The position numbers and the translations under genes are program-made. From Tricholomella constricta (lineage: Eukaryota > Basidiomycota > Agaricomycetes > Agaricales > Lyophyllaceae), in assembly GCA_013368375.1 (NCBI GenBank), contig JAACJP010000003.1:1736001-1800000 (forward strand): DNA of 64,000 nt, read 5' to 3'. The notes beneath the pieces were generated by a model. That model saw only the letters and a list, made by a program, of their open reading frames with translations, ran no database searches and was not told where the DNA came from. Positions 10,557 to 21,792 of this stretch are shown here, piece after piece. Every line of letters starts with the position of its first letter. Positions within the stretch are counted from its first letter, which is position 1.

Positions 10557-11108
10557 CCATGTATCAAGTGCGGTTTGCGAGCTGAACGACTTTGCGTGGC
10601 TCCTCCTGTAGCAATGCGACAGCGTGGCATTTTCTCTAGTATCACGGTCGGTATCACCAAGTTGCCTTGAGATGAGACTGGGAACAAGCTACAGAGATTG
10701 GCATTAGTCGGGTGATGGACGCGATTTCATCAATTAACGCATGAAATGCCCAAAAGTTCTTGAACGCATCGATGCCAAGTTGAAGCCAAGTCGACATGTT
10801 ACACAGTTAAACAAGATCCCTTGACAATTCGGACATGACACGAGGCTGACCTCGTCCTCCCCACAACCGACAATGGCATTTCGGGACCACAGACTCCTGG
10901 TGTCCTCACAATTTGAAAACAGCCATACATCATCATCGACCGGTCTGTATCAGTTTCATCACAATCACGGTCATCAGCCCATCCTCCGGAACCTCCCCCC
11001 CAAATCTGCATTCGGCCCATGCCTAATCGTGAGTATACATACACAACCCCGTCGGAAACGTCTGTAACAATAGGGTAATTGGTAACCTCCAATCTGCTAT
11101 CACAACAG

Positions 11109-11315
11109 CTCGCAATAGCCCTCGCAGCCAACATCGGCGGGCAAAGCTCCCCCATCTCCTCGCCCCAAAACCTCATCGCCCTGCAAGCAATGGAGCCGCC
11201 GCTCGACTGGGCGCGGTGGTTCGCCGTCGCCCTGCCCGTCCGGGAAGTGGATGTCGTCCTCAGGACAATACTGAACATCACCGCGTTAATGCTTGGCTAT
11301 CTCCTGGGGCATAAG
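11109..11315 (+). pseudogene. Pho87/Pho90-type phosphate transporter fragment (SLC13-like)
   Basis: After an acceptor at 11108 the frame reads LAIALAANIGGQSSPISSPQ, NLIALQAM and LDWARWFAVALPV, the conserved loop and helix of SLC13-type low-affinity phosphate permeases. Only about 35 clearly conserved residues plus 30 weaker ones remain. The fragment runs directly into an ABC-transporter fragment on the other strand at about 11316-11320 with no spacer, which shows a rearrangement junction. Confidence 0.65.
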
Positions 11316-11317
11316 TT

Positions 11318-11760
11318 GTAATGCACATCACCTTCGACGGAATGATATTTGTCGCGGTGGTTGGCCAGGGCCTTAAGAAGGGTGGTGCAACCAGAACCTG
11401 GCCGACCCAAGACAACTGTGTTTATTTTTGTCAGCCGCCAGGAGGTCTGATATAATTAGGTGCAAGAACTCACGAAGCATTTCTCCTGGCCGAACAAACA
11501 ACGCCTTCGAAGCCTGTGAGTATATCACGCAGAGGTGGGTTGTGCATTGCCCGGATCTTTTCGATGGCCGACAAGGGATTCAGAACAGATTCCAGCATCG
11601 GTTGATACGAGGTGGTCGTCCCCAACCCCTGGACTCGAAGGTTCTCGAAAGCTACGCCCAATTCCCGCGAGAGGATCTGGGCCTCTTCTCGCCTGCAAAA
11701 AAAATTAGTTTGCAGAAATACGGGATTGGTAAAGCGACACACTTTTTGACAAAGGATCAT
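11318..11760 (-). pseudogene. PDR-type ABC transporter fragment with 4-bp frameshift
   Basis: Exon 11692-11474 reads RREEAQILSRELGVAFENL, LNPLSAIEKI and PPLRDILTGFEGVV, the N-terminal domain of pleiotropic drug resistance (CDR1-like) transporters. After a GT..AG intron, exon 11415-11318 reads [20 protein letters not shown], containing the Walker A motif of the first ATPase domain. A duplicated tgtt (plus strand aaca at 11494-11501) between GVV and RPGEML shifts the frame. The protein would be about 1,400 residues; under 150 remain. The relic ends where it abuts the phosphate-transporter fragment. Confidence 0.8.
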
Positions 11761-12307
11761 AGTGTCTTCTCAAAATTGAAGGCCCATCCGTCGTCAATGT
11801 TTCATCAGAGGTAGTAGATTCTGGACGGTGGCTGGTGGCGATGGACATACGAGTGAAACTCCTCAGCACCATCACTTGCCAATCCAGCCAGCACGAGGAT
11901 CCTCGCTTCTCTTAAATCACGAGTGTCGCTGCCGTGAATGTCCTCGCGTGCTCCAACGCCGTCCTGAATGTCCTTGCGTGCTCCAACGTCTGGGTCTTTC
12001 CGCTCGGTGGTTGCAGTGGACAATTGGCCCAGTTGAGCTTCGAAATTTCAAAGTTCCTTTTTGACACGGTGGGGTTAGATGATGCCTCGATAGAAATGAA
12101 AATTACAGCTTGCCTTGATAGTGTAAGGGCGCCAACGGAGCCATCCAGGTGTTTCAACTGCGTTCAGATCTACAGGTCCAAGGCATAGAAACAGTGCAAG
12201 AGAATGAGGTGCTGGGAAGGGAGGAGGAGGGCGGGGGAAATCGGCAGACCGAAGCGATCAGCAAGGGTTTGGTTTAGGTGTGGTCGCCAAACATTTATGA
12301 TATTCAG

Positions 12308-13220
12308 ACTCTGGCGAGGCATTCAACGTCGGCCGCTTCCTCGAGGAGACAAGCCCATATGCGTGGGCCGGAACTGGGATTGGCCTGTGCATTGGTCTGA
12401 GTGTGTTGGGTGCTGGATGGTGCGTACTTTTGCTGTGCTGCGGTGAGTTCTGACAAGTGACGTCGGACGCGTAGGGGAATCATGGTGACCGGCTCGTCTA
12501 TTCTCGGAGGAGGCGTCAGGTCTCCCCGCATTACCACTAAGAATCTGATAAGGTCCGCGAACACAGTGTTCCTCGTTTTCGGTGTAGCCGGAAGTTTGAC
12601 TCTGCTTCCCCAGCATTATCTTCTGCGAGGTCGTCGCCTACGGAGACGTATGTCATAAATGAACGTCTTCAGATGCACTTCTGGCTCATTTAGACCTCAC
12701 AATAGATTATCGGAATTGTGTATTCTGCGAAGATCCAGCCTGTCCCAGAGCACCTCCTCTACACCCCCCAAAACTACTTCACCGGTACGTCCGCTCTCTT
12801 CCGTTCTCCCCCCCCTTTCACGTTCCTTTGTCCTCCACCCTTTCCATTCTCCATTGGGCGCAACTAATGCCTCCTTTTCTTCAGGATACGCACTCTTCTG
12901 GGGTGGCCTCACCGTCGGCGTCTGCAATCTCCTCTGTGGCATCGCAGTCGGCATCACAGGCTCTACGGCCGCGCTTGCCGACGCTGCCGACCCGAACCTC
13001 TTTGTCAAGATTCTCGTCGTGGAAGTCTTCGGCAGCATCATGGGCCTCTTCGGCTTGATTGGTGCGTTCTTTACGTTGCATACAGCCCTTCGCACTAATT
13101 GCTTATCGCATTTCTCCGATACTGGGCCTCCTGATGGTCAGCGCGGCAGAGGACTTCAAGGCGCAAGCGTCCATTGTGGCTAACGTTGCGGGTGCCATCG
13201 CGTCGCCATACATACATTAG
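12308..13220 (+). pseudogene. VMA16: V-ATPase proteolipid c'' subunit (Vma16-like), 5'-truncated
   Basis: Exons at about 12308-12419, 12475-12552, 12614-12647, 12706-12784, 12885-13061 and 13124-13220 give [72 protein letters not shown] and [20 protein letters not shown]. These are the proteolipid helices of the c'' subunit, which carries protons across the vacuolar membrane. The essential glutamate is kept in FCEVV. The first transmembrane helix and start are missing. The last intron lacks a usable AG acceptor before [13 protein letters not shown] (sequence gatactgggcctc), so the final exon cannot be joined in frame. Truncation and the splice defect mark a relic. Confidence 0.8.
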
Positions 13221-13594
13221 ACCCAATGACAAATGCTTCCACCCTGCTATGTTATACCCGCCCAATAGCACGCATTTGCTCGCATTTTCGCTTTATAGCG
13301 CCGCAAGTCCAGTTAGTGCACTCTCAAACTACTCAGGTCTCAAGGACGACAATCAGCGGAGCCCTCAGCAGAAAATATGCCTAATCACGTTTTCAATTCC
13401 AGCGTCGCGCCGTTCCCTCCGACGCAAAATGCAGTCCACATACTTACATCCATAACTACATACATAGTAAGCCTATACAGTACATATATACATCCCAGAT
13501 CTAGGCATTCATAGTTTATTGGAAAGAAGAGCAAGGAAGGAGCACGACGAACAACGACGAGATACCCAGCCAGGACTCGTGGAAGGCGGATCAC

Positions 13595-13955
13595 TCACTT
13601 CCTAGCCTTGGGCTCATCAAACGGGTTCTCCGCATACTCCAGCCCGTCCGAATCGTCCTGCGACTGTTGACTGTACTGCGTCTCAAGGCCCGGCGCGTGT
13701 AGGCCCGCAGGCGGAGATTGGGAGCGCAATAATGAGATGGGACGTTTCGGCAGGAGGCCCAGTTTGCCTGTGAAGAATACAGGCAGCGTGAATGTGTGTC
13801 GCGGAATAGAACTTAAGGAGGCGTACCGCCATCGATGGGGGCACTTGGGCTTCCTAATCCGGTTGGGGGTGGGCGGGGGGTATCAGTCGGTGGTGGGGTT
13901 CTTGTGATGGGCGCACCGGCAGCTGCAGGGGTCGAGGGTGGAGAGGTGCTCCTCA
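13595..13955 (-). pseudogene. C-terminal exons of an unrecognised Pro/Ser-rich protein
   Basis: Two minus-strand exons separated by a short intron read TPPPTDTPRPPPTGLGSPS, then GGKLGLLPKRPISLLRSQSP and DDSDGLEYAENPFDEPKARK before TGA at 13595-13597. Splice phases match. No upstream exons follow: beyond 13955 the sequence is non-coding. This resembles the tail of a larger conserved fungal protein; I do not recognise which. Confidence 0.45.
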
Positions 13956-14180
13956 CTATTTGACGAACCGAAAAAAAAATCGATTAAAGATATGAAAGAG
14001 ATACCATATCGAACAGTGATACTGTTGTCCACACCTCGTCTCCTGTCCTACTGAGATTCCTCTGATTCGACTCGAAGAGGCTGATTCGGGACATACATAC
14101 ATACAGGCATAACATACATGGGTGGGCTTCCATAAGGGTTCACCTGCACGAGCGAACGGGTGCATGTACAATCACGATCA

Positions 14181-14340
14181 GGTGACTGTCAGGTGTTCAT
14201 GTTTAATTCCTACCATCACCAACCCACACAGACCAGCCTCCACAGTGGGAGCATCTGGGAGTGATTTCGGAGACTTAGAGCTCTGAGATCCACTGTGTGG
14301 GTTGCCCATCCTACTTGTCCTTGTCTCTACATCAATTGGA
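14181..14340. repeat. Dispersed repeat, inverted copy at 26158-26303
   Basis: About 130-150 bp, containing cacagaccagcctccacagt and cccatcctacttg, match the reverse complement of 26158-26303 with roughly a dozen differences and small gaps. The two copies face each other across 12 kb. Family not recognised. Confidence 0.75.
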
Positions 14341-14531
14341 CTCTCTACATGGGTTGGATAGATGGCCAGAAGATGAGGTCAGTTCATTTTTTATGGCAGC
14401 TTGTCTTCATCTGACTTCTGGAAAAGACGGGTCTTACTCTTTCTGAGCTGTGGTGTGTGTGTTTTTTTGGTACTATCCAATTCATCTCGCGGCGCATAAT
14501 GCTTACTTCTATAAGCCCCGTTCCATATCCC

Positions 14532-15740
14532 ATTTCAAGTGATGACCTTGGACGGCAACAGTCGTATGGTTCGGTTCAACAGCGAATGCATCCTGATCCC
14601 AGAACGTTCAAGGCGCAAGACCTCGAAAACTTACATCTTGCCTCTGTGGAAAAGAGATCCAGTGATTCAGAGGGTGAAGCTACCACGTTATCATCGCATG
14701 CGACTCTCAGCCCCGAAGAGACACATGTCGTCTTCAAGGTCCCAATTCCACGGTGCGTGCACATATGAAAATCGTTTTGAGGGTTGTAAAATGCTCATAC
14801 ACACCTAAAGGTTCATCTCGTGGTCCCACAGCAGGGGGAGGAGCACCTCTACGTCTCCGCCGATGCCAAAACCACTTTTGCCCTGCCTGGTGAACTGCAC
14901 ACGATCGTCGCTACCCTCTTTGGCCATCACAAGTCTGTGCGCCCGACTTCTCTTCCCATCTCCACCTCGAGTACGCCAAAAGATGATACGGCCCTAGCTG
15001 TTGCGCTTCCGGTCGCCCTCATCTTCGCCCCGCGCTACACCTGTGTTTCATTCCCCCAACGGCCCCTATTCCGCCGCACCCTATTTAACGAACCGACCTC
15101 TCCAGAAGGAGGGCTCGACATCCTCCACCTCCTCTTCTATCTCCGCATCCTCCGAGCTGTCGACCCAGGTCCTCACCCATCCAGGAAGAGGACGAAGATC
15201 AACTTTTCCCTCTCCCTTCACCCCGAAGAACTCCCAGCAACTCTCCATCACCATCGGCGAATGGCTCCCCTGTGCCCAGTCCGAGCGCATCCACCTCCTG
15301 TCTCGCACCCGCCGCCGCAATTTCCAAAGACAGCCTCTTGCAAAGCTCCTCCGCATCGGAGGAAGGGCTCCTCTCGCAGTCCCTCAGCAGGACCTCAGCA
15401 GGAAAACCGCCTTATTAAGCAACGGGCTTCTCTCCCCACACCCAAACCCACATGCTCCTTCGACCCTCAAGCCATCTGCATTATCAGTCTCCATCGCTGG
15501 CACGGACCGCGTATGCTCCACAACATCTTCTGGGACCTCCACACCCCCTGGCGGCTTCTCACTGAGGTGCTCTGCATCGATGACCCGTCCGACTTCTCTA
15601 GGTCCGTGTGGAGACTCCAGACGCGTTCAAAGTATGATCAAGAATTTGTTGGCAATCTATTATCGCGGCTGGGTCCCCGTGTCTTCTTTTATCAATGTTT
15701 TTTGTTGCAGAGAGTGGCAAAAGCGGCGGCGGTGCTAGGT
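14532..15740 (+). pseudogene. Frameshifted relic of a conserved fungal protein of unknown function
   Basis: The frame TLDGNSRMVRFNSECILIPE ... SKTYILPLWKR is followed in a different frame by KRSSDSEGEATTLSSH and EETHVVFKVPIPR, then an intron with donor gtgcgt, then SRGPTAGG. Residue order suggests one ancestral protein with an indel near 14650. Downstream to 15740 is Ser/Pro-rich and coding-like, but no single frame persists. I recall similar motifs in uncharacterised Agaricomycete proteins but cannot name a function. Confidence 0.4.
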
Positions 15741-16490
15741 ACGACGGGGGATGTGGCTCACGACGATCTGCTCGGCCTTGTTCCAGTCCCCGGCCTCGCG
15801 TCCGCACGCGTGTCTTGCTCAATATCTGGGATGCACTCCAGCCCCATGCCCGTTTTCCTTGTCGTTTTTTTTCTCTTTTTTTTTTCCTTCTCGTTGCATC
15901 CGTATGTTCATTGGTGTTTGGGCTCATGGCGGTCTTATCCTCTGCAAGGGGGCACTCCCATACCACATGTTGCTGGATGTTCCGAATGACCGCTCCATGC
16001 ACGCACGGTCATCGCCTGAGTTTTATTCGTTCTCGGTGTGATTTTAAGGGTACTCGAAGCACCCGCCCGCTGCACTGCATCCATTTGTGTGGCGTAGAGG
16101 ACCCAACCCTGTAGCCTTTTCTTTTTCTTTTCTTTTTTTGATTGTACGCTTGGACTGGGCCCTATGGGTCCCAATTTACTTCTATGTCACGGGCTCTTGC
16201 CCAACGCCCACTGCACTGCGCCCATGCAATGCAGATGGGCCCTACCCCTGCCGCCCGATACCATTGTGTGGTTTTGGGCGGCGCTCGGCCGTCGTGCCCT
16301 TTGTAGTTTTTGTTTTTTTCCCTTCCTTCGTAGTTCTCGCCCGCCGTCTATTCAAATCTACACATATCGGACATGTGGGCTAGGCGACTCGCATCTCCCT
16401 ACCGTGGTATTTCCACTCCGTCTCAATTGGCATTGCCATTGTCTCTTATCTGACTTAGCACGCTAATTATAATTACAGACGGACCGTCTC
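15741..16490 (+). other. No supported gene; T/C-rich sequence
   Basis: Long pyrimidine runs (for example 15855-15890 and 16115-16140) and short overlapping frames. Nothing protein-like was recognised. Confidence 0.5.
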
Positions 16491-16491
16491 G

Positions 16492-16760
16492 CATGCCTAC
16501 GCATCATGGAGCTGTGCCCCGACATCCTTCTATCCATGCGCGAAGAGATCAGCAAAGCAGGCAATACCATCGCTGTCGAGCTCGCCGCACTCAGTGAAAA
16601 CCTCACCGTACAACGTGTGACGACATGCTGATCGCTTCGCTGCGCATGTTTGGTTTCAGGATTCAGGTGCACATTTTCGAGATGATGCAGGCAGTTCATG
16701 CGCGATGGGCCGAGGACTCGCAGCGGATTCTGGAGGAGATTGCAAAGATGTTATATATCC
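16492..16760 (+). pseudogene. Two-exon fragment of an unrecognised helical protein
   Basis: After an acceptor (ttacag) the frame reads RLACLRIMELCPDILLSMRE and EISKAGNTIAVELAA. A second exon after tttcag reads IQVHIFEMMQAVHARWAEDS and QRILEEIAKM. Similar helical regions occur near the N-terminus of several Agaricomycete signalling-type proteins; that link is from memory and weak. No start or stop exons are found. Confidence 0.4.
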
Positions 16761-17111
16761 CTGCATGGGTATAGGAAAACGGTAAAAAAGCTTAGCATTA
16801 GGAGTCTTGCATGCATACATATGGCTTTGGTGTAGGACACATTGTGGCAGACACTTGCAGGAGACAATGCTGAAGGGACTGTCGGCAAAACTATGAAGAT
16901 GAAGAAGGACACCAACCGCTGCTTGCGAACACGTGTGTTTGCGAACACGTATGTATTGGAGAATACATAACTTGGTATCATGGTACTTTAAAAAGTAGAT
17001 AGGATATTAAGGAAAGGACAGGTTAGAGATTCAAGAGAGTGTGAATGGGTATTGGTTGATATAGGTAAAAGGTCTTCTGGTATACTGAAAGTGGTAAGTG
17101 CAAATGAATGT

Positions 17112-19677
17112 TTAGCTATGCACCTGGAGATCTTCGTTGTCCTCCTCCGAGTCAGAACTTTCTTGCGCATCATCTTCTTCCTCAATTTCTTCTACATATT
17201 GCTTGAAGTCTTCAATGCGCAGCGGATAAAGCTGAGGAAGGGCTAGACTGTTGCAGATATGACCACACATATGATCCTTCAAAAAGCTCTCGATGCCTTC
17301 AGTGCCGAAGTCACCGACGCCAGAATCCCTGAAGTACAGTTTCAGTAATGCAGGATGTGTCCCAATTTTCGTCCTACCTACCCATTCAAAGTGTGAGTCA
17401 TGGGGTCAAAAAGAACCAGACCGTCTTCCCCATTCATACGAGCTACAGTGCCTGAGAAACAATGTCGATATCTCGATATACAACAAGTTGTCACTGACTC
17501 ACCTTGAAGATCTGCAAACACCATGGTACGCTTGCTATATCCATAGACAAAATGGGCAAAAGCATAGATTGTCTGGCTTCTTTGATCAGGCCTCTCCGAA
17601 TGGTGTATCAGTGTCCCGCTGTATTTGGTGTATGCAATCGGACGCTTGGTCTCAACAAGCCAAGTGATGCCCTCAAGGTCTCCGGAAGGGACTCCAGAGG
17701 CTACAGAGAACATTCCATTCTCTTGACCGAGATATGCTTCAGCAAAGGCAAGGGCTGCGGAGACATGTCAAAAAAGCTATTGCAAAGTGATCGTACAAGC
17801 TTACCCTGGTCGACACGGGTTCCTTTCTTGTGACAATAATGATAGAATGATTCAAGGAACCATTTTCCCAATGTAAGCCTGATCAATTCAGCTTCAATTT
17901 GGACTCTGCTGTCAGCGACAGATATGATGTCTGTCAATAGAGACTCATGATTCAGTTTGAAAAAGCGCTTCGCCACAAGTTGTACACCATCTGATAGATG
18001 AAACTGCACAAGATGGTTTTAGGAGGTAGGTTGAGAGAAAATAGCACTGCATACCTCGTAGACGTTCTTCATACTTCCTTTTTTGAAAGGGTTATCATAG
18101 ATAAACCCGTCCAGAACCAACTCTGTGTTTACAAGCTGGCATTCACCTGTCAACTTGTCAGCAACACAGATTATCTGATGAAGCGCTACAGCACTGCGTT
18201 TCAGAAGCCCAGAGGTGCTGCCACGTGTCGACATGCGGAATTGCGAGACTGGGACTACCAAACTTGTCAGCTGGTGCTAAATTTTCCTTAAGTTGGAAGA
18301 GACACATACCATTTACTGCTGATGGCCTGGTATTAGAAAGCCTTGGGCGAGCACCACCGGGAGGGACCTGAGAAGCGGACGATTGAGTTCGAGCTCTTTT
18401 ACGATTGGCCACGCTTTCCAATGCCGACAATGCCATAGTAGATACACTTTCATTCTCAACCGACTGAGTTTCCCTTTCAATTCGACGCTGAAACTAAAGG
18501 CAAAAAAAATTGGATCCAATGTTATAGTATTTAAATTAGGCATATGCTTACCGATTGGTAGTCAACATATAGCTCAAGACATAAAAATGGTGATTTGTCC
18601 TTCTTGTATGATTTGAACGATGAAGGGACGTGGTTGACACCAAAGTGTACAGAGGCACAAGATGGTGCTCGATGATAATCACAGAATTCACCCAAAGTCA
18701 TGGATGATGTACCGGTGTCTAGAATATTATTGGTAGCCCAGCGGATTGAGGTCTCATCACTATAACAATGAATGAGCTGGCATGCGATAAATATTTCGAA
18801 ATAAATGCTGACGTGTTCAATGGATGTCCGTAAGTGCTTGTCCAACTACCATTGATACTATTCAGGAAGTCGCACTTGATGTCTAGAAGATTTAGCGTTA
18901 GAATGATTTATCGTGACCAACACTATATATCGTCTGACCTTCCATGAATATTGATTGTGCCCACTTCTTGACCTGCACGCCATATGTTGAATCAATCGAC
19001 TTGGGTTTGTTTCCATTTCTAACCTAGAAATATAAGTGAAATTGTAGACACTAAAGAGCGCAACTTGAAACAACTTACCTGCCAGGCTACAGTATACTTT
19101 GGCTCTCCCGGTGTCCCACCACCATGCTCATGGTGATGCAGAGCAGAGGTCGAAAGAGCAGTCCCAGGTGCTGCCTTTCTGTTCTGAGAAACAAGCCTAA
19201 GCCGCTCCATCGTTGCAGCTGACCAAGCGTGATAGGTTTCTGGTACAGTATTTGCTGTGGACGATGTGCGGAAGGCATTGTCTGGATTATATGTCAGCTA
19301 TGTGCATGGAATATGTAGAATAAGTAAACATGCCATGTGAAACATCGTTCCCAGCTGTGATCTGAGTTTGAGCTGGCAGAGCAGCTGTTGCAACACACGT
19401 AGACGAGGTGCATACTTGAATTCGGCCAGAAGGAACACTGATCATGTTCCTTCGGGTCATGCTACAAATGGCACATTGCAGCCATTGCTGTTGAGAAGTT
19501 CAGGTTAAATATGCCAAATGTCGAACTGAGGTGCCTCACTCTGATTTCCTTGTATTCATCGGAGTCCAGCTTACATGAAGCAAGCTTAATGCACTTCAAG
19601 CATTTGGGTCCAGTATCCTGACGGCCAGAGAATCTCAGTCCACAGTCAGAGCACTCGGGAGGTAGGTTGTCACTCAT
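17112..19677 (-). CDS. Alpha-kinase (atypical protein kinase) domain protein
   Basis: Starts MSDNLPPECSDCGLRF at 19677, a cysteine-rich (CxxC pairs, CLKC, CAIC) N-terminus that may bind zinc. About eight introns follow. The middle includes FEIFIACQLIHCYSDETS and RKRARTQSSASQV (basic, nuclear-signal-like). The C-terminal half is the alpha-kinase domain: DGFIYDNPFKKGSMKNVYE (glycine-rich nucleotide loop), RFFKLN, KYSGTLIHHSE, MVFADLQG, LFDPMTH, GVGDFGTEGI and DHMCGHICNSLAL (His/Cys zinc site of this fold). It ends in an acidic tail at TAA 17112-17114. The fold phosphorylates Ser/Thr, classically in helices (eEF2 kinase, myosin heavy chain kinase); substrate unknown. It is divergent from the integrase-like gene at 19804. 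No break was seen. Confidence 0.8.
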
Positions 19678-19803
19678 TGTGAGGACTAAAGGAAGGGGGA
19701 ATAATTAAGAGGTCTGCCAAGACATATGATTTACGAACCTGTTGGTTTTGGCAACTCCGCACAAAGCAATCTCAGTTGCACGCCGCAGAACGACAATCTC
19801 AGC
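19678..19803. promoter_or_regulatory. Shared intergenic region of a divergent gene pair
   Basis: Only 126 bp separate the starts of the alpha-kinase (minus) and integrase-like (plus) genes, so the two must share promoter space. No clear TATA box was identified. Confidence 0.45.
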
Positions 19804-21421
19804 ATGCCTAATCCCAAAGGAAAAAAATGGATACGGTGAAAAAATATGTGTGTTAACATGAAGTATATTGTTCCAATATGTTGACTGTAAAGGCTCTTTT
19901 TAGACCCACCGGACGATGTGCTCAAAAGTAGCCTCTTGAAATACGTCAAGCAGACTCTGACACAGAAAGAGAAGCTTACCCGTCTGCAAGAAGACCATAA
20001 TCTAGTTATTGGGTATGTGACTGTTAAGATACTTCACTGACCATGAACTCATTTGACATGGTTTTATAAAGCACATCTATCTTGAATAGACTGGAACGCC
20101 GATTGGAGATACCGTCTGTAAGGCGCAGCGCACCCGCACCTGAGGTTGCTCGACAGGCGGTCATAGACGAAGTCGACAAGGACTTAGCAGGAAATAATGG
20201 CCCTAGGTACATAAAGCAAAAGTTAATCGCCAAAGGCATTATGATCCCTAGGTGGGCCATTGCACCTCCTACCGCTAGAAATTAATACTGAAAATTTGCA
20301 AACACAGAGGTACTGTTAGATCTATTATGTTGGAGGTTGGCGAGGAAAGCTTTACTCATCGTTACCCGGGGAACAAGCGGGGTAAAATACCACGCAAAGG
20401 GCTGACATCTATTGGCCCTTTCCATGAGGTGTCCTGTGACGGGCATGAGAAGATGGGTGTACAGGCATTAAAGATGGGTGATGTGGGACTCCCGATCTAT
20501 GCCTACAAAGATAAATGGGGCAGCAACGCACTGAAAATCACTGTTGTACCAGATTGTCGCTCAGCTGGTGCGATAGGCCATCTGTTCCTTGACTTTGTTG
20601 AAGAAATGGGAGGCGAGTATTCATTAAGCTCGCAGTCGTATCATAGTCATGACAAGGAATACTTGTAGGGACATCCATCCAGCTTACGACAGATAAAGGG
20701 ACAGAGGTAGCATGGCAGTACGCTCTGCAGCGAGCGCTCAGGTTAGTAATTACTTTCTGACAAATGCATACTCTATCTAATCCACAGGTGTTAGAGAGAC
20801 ATTTGCACCAGATATTGATCCTGAAGTGTACTGGCCATGCGCATTATTGAAAAGTGTCCACAACACAGTCATTGAAGGGTTTTGGCGATGGCTCCGAGAA
20901 AAATCAGGCCTGAATATGAAGGCCCATATTTTACGAGGAAAGGAAGAGCATATTTACAATCCCAACGTTGCTTTCCACAAGTAAGGATATTCTAGAATTT
21001 TAGTCTGCTTGCCGCACTAAACACCAAATTATGCAGGGACTTATTCAACTGGATCTTCCCTCCACTTGTTCAAGCTGAGCTGGATGAGTTCCGTGACTGG
21101 TGGAACGATCACACCATTCGCTCCCAACAGGAGAAGGAGATGTTGTCCGGTCATGTACCCAGTGACGCTATCCGCCATCCTCATCTTTATGGGGGGTTAG
21201 ACTGTCTTATCCGTGTTCCCAAAGATGTCATTGATGACATGAGAGAGTATCTCACTGAACAGGTTGGCTCCAGAGATTCATTTCTTCGCTGGGTACCAGA
21301 AGAATTTGAACCCATAGTGGAGGCAGCATACAAAGACATCGGAAGCCCCAACATTACCTGGAACAACAGCTGGAGCATTTTCACTCAGATTTCTGGTGTA
21401 TTGGAAACTGTCGACATGTAG
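19804..21421 (+). CDS. DDE integrase-core-like protein of basidiomycetes, possibly frameshifted at the start
   Basis: Exons from 19804 give MPNPKG..., DPPDDVLKSSLLKYVKQ, ERRLEIPSVRRSAPAPE, IGPFHEVSCDGHEKMGVQAL, TSIQLTTDKGTEVAWQYA, VYWPCALLKSVHNTVIEGFW and NPNVAFHKDLFNWIFPP, ending at TAG 21419-21421. The acidic triad D (SCDGHEK), D (TTDKGTE), E (IEGFWRW) fits the retroviral-integrase/DDE fold found in domesticated or transposon-derived Agaricomycete proteins. Intron 20613-20668 begins GC instead of GT with a strong GCGAGT donor. In the first exon a run of seven A (19821-19827) puts the frame out by one: six would continue GKNGY into exon 2. That is a mutation or a homopolymer error. Confidence 0.65.
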
Positions 21422-21514
21422 TTTTATGCAATTGAAATGATACAGATATATATATATATCAACAATCGTCCGTCCTTGATCATCCCCATTGCTTGTTGTC
21501 GTGTTTTCGTCATC

Positions 21515-21714
21515 TCGGCAACCCAAATCCAGCCTAGAAACCCGCTGGACCATGGGATGCTGAAAAACCTGAGCATTGTCGGCTCCACCTGCAAGCAGTA
21601 CGCGGGTTGATCGGTGGTCTCCTGGGTCAGTGCGGGAGTTGTGACAATGTTAATGAGGCGGGGAGGCAGACTGTGGATGTGGGCCGGATAGCCGGGATAG
21701 CCGAGGTTGACTTT
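21515..21714 (-). pseudogene. Short coding-like fragment
   Basis: Minus-strand frame YPAHIHSLPPRLINIVTTPA, QPAYCLQVEPTMLRFFSIPW, SSGFLGWIW looks like real protein but has no start, stop or flanking exons. It abuts the 36/41-bp repeat at 21715. Family not recognised. Confidence 0.35.
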
Positions 21715-21792
21715 AAAATCTAAAATTGAACCGTGTAGCTCTCGTCTACCGTCAAAATCTAAAATTGAACCGTGTAGCTCTCGTCTACCGTA
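21715..21792 (-). repeat. Tandem pair of the 41-bp repeat
   Basis: Copies at 21715-21750 (36 bp) and 21752-21792 (41 bp) are in tandem, and are the reverse complement of 5809-5849. Confidence 0.8.

Noticed and set aside
14820..15989. 389-codon plus-strand open frame as an intact gene
   Set aside because: Composition is low-complexity, a different frame carries the conserved residues at its start, and similarity switches frames; treated as a relic.
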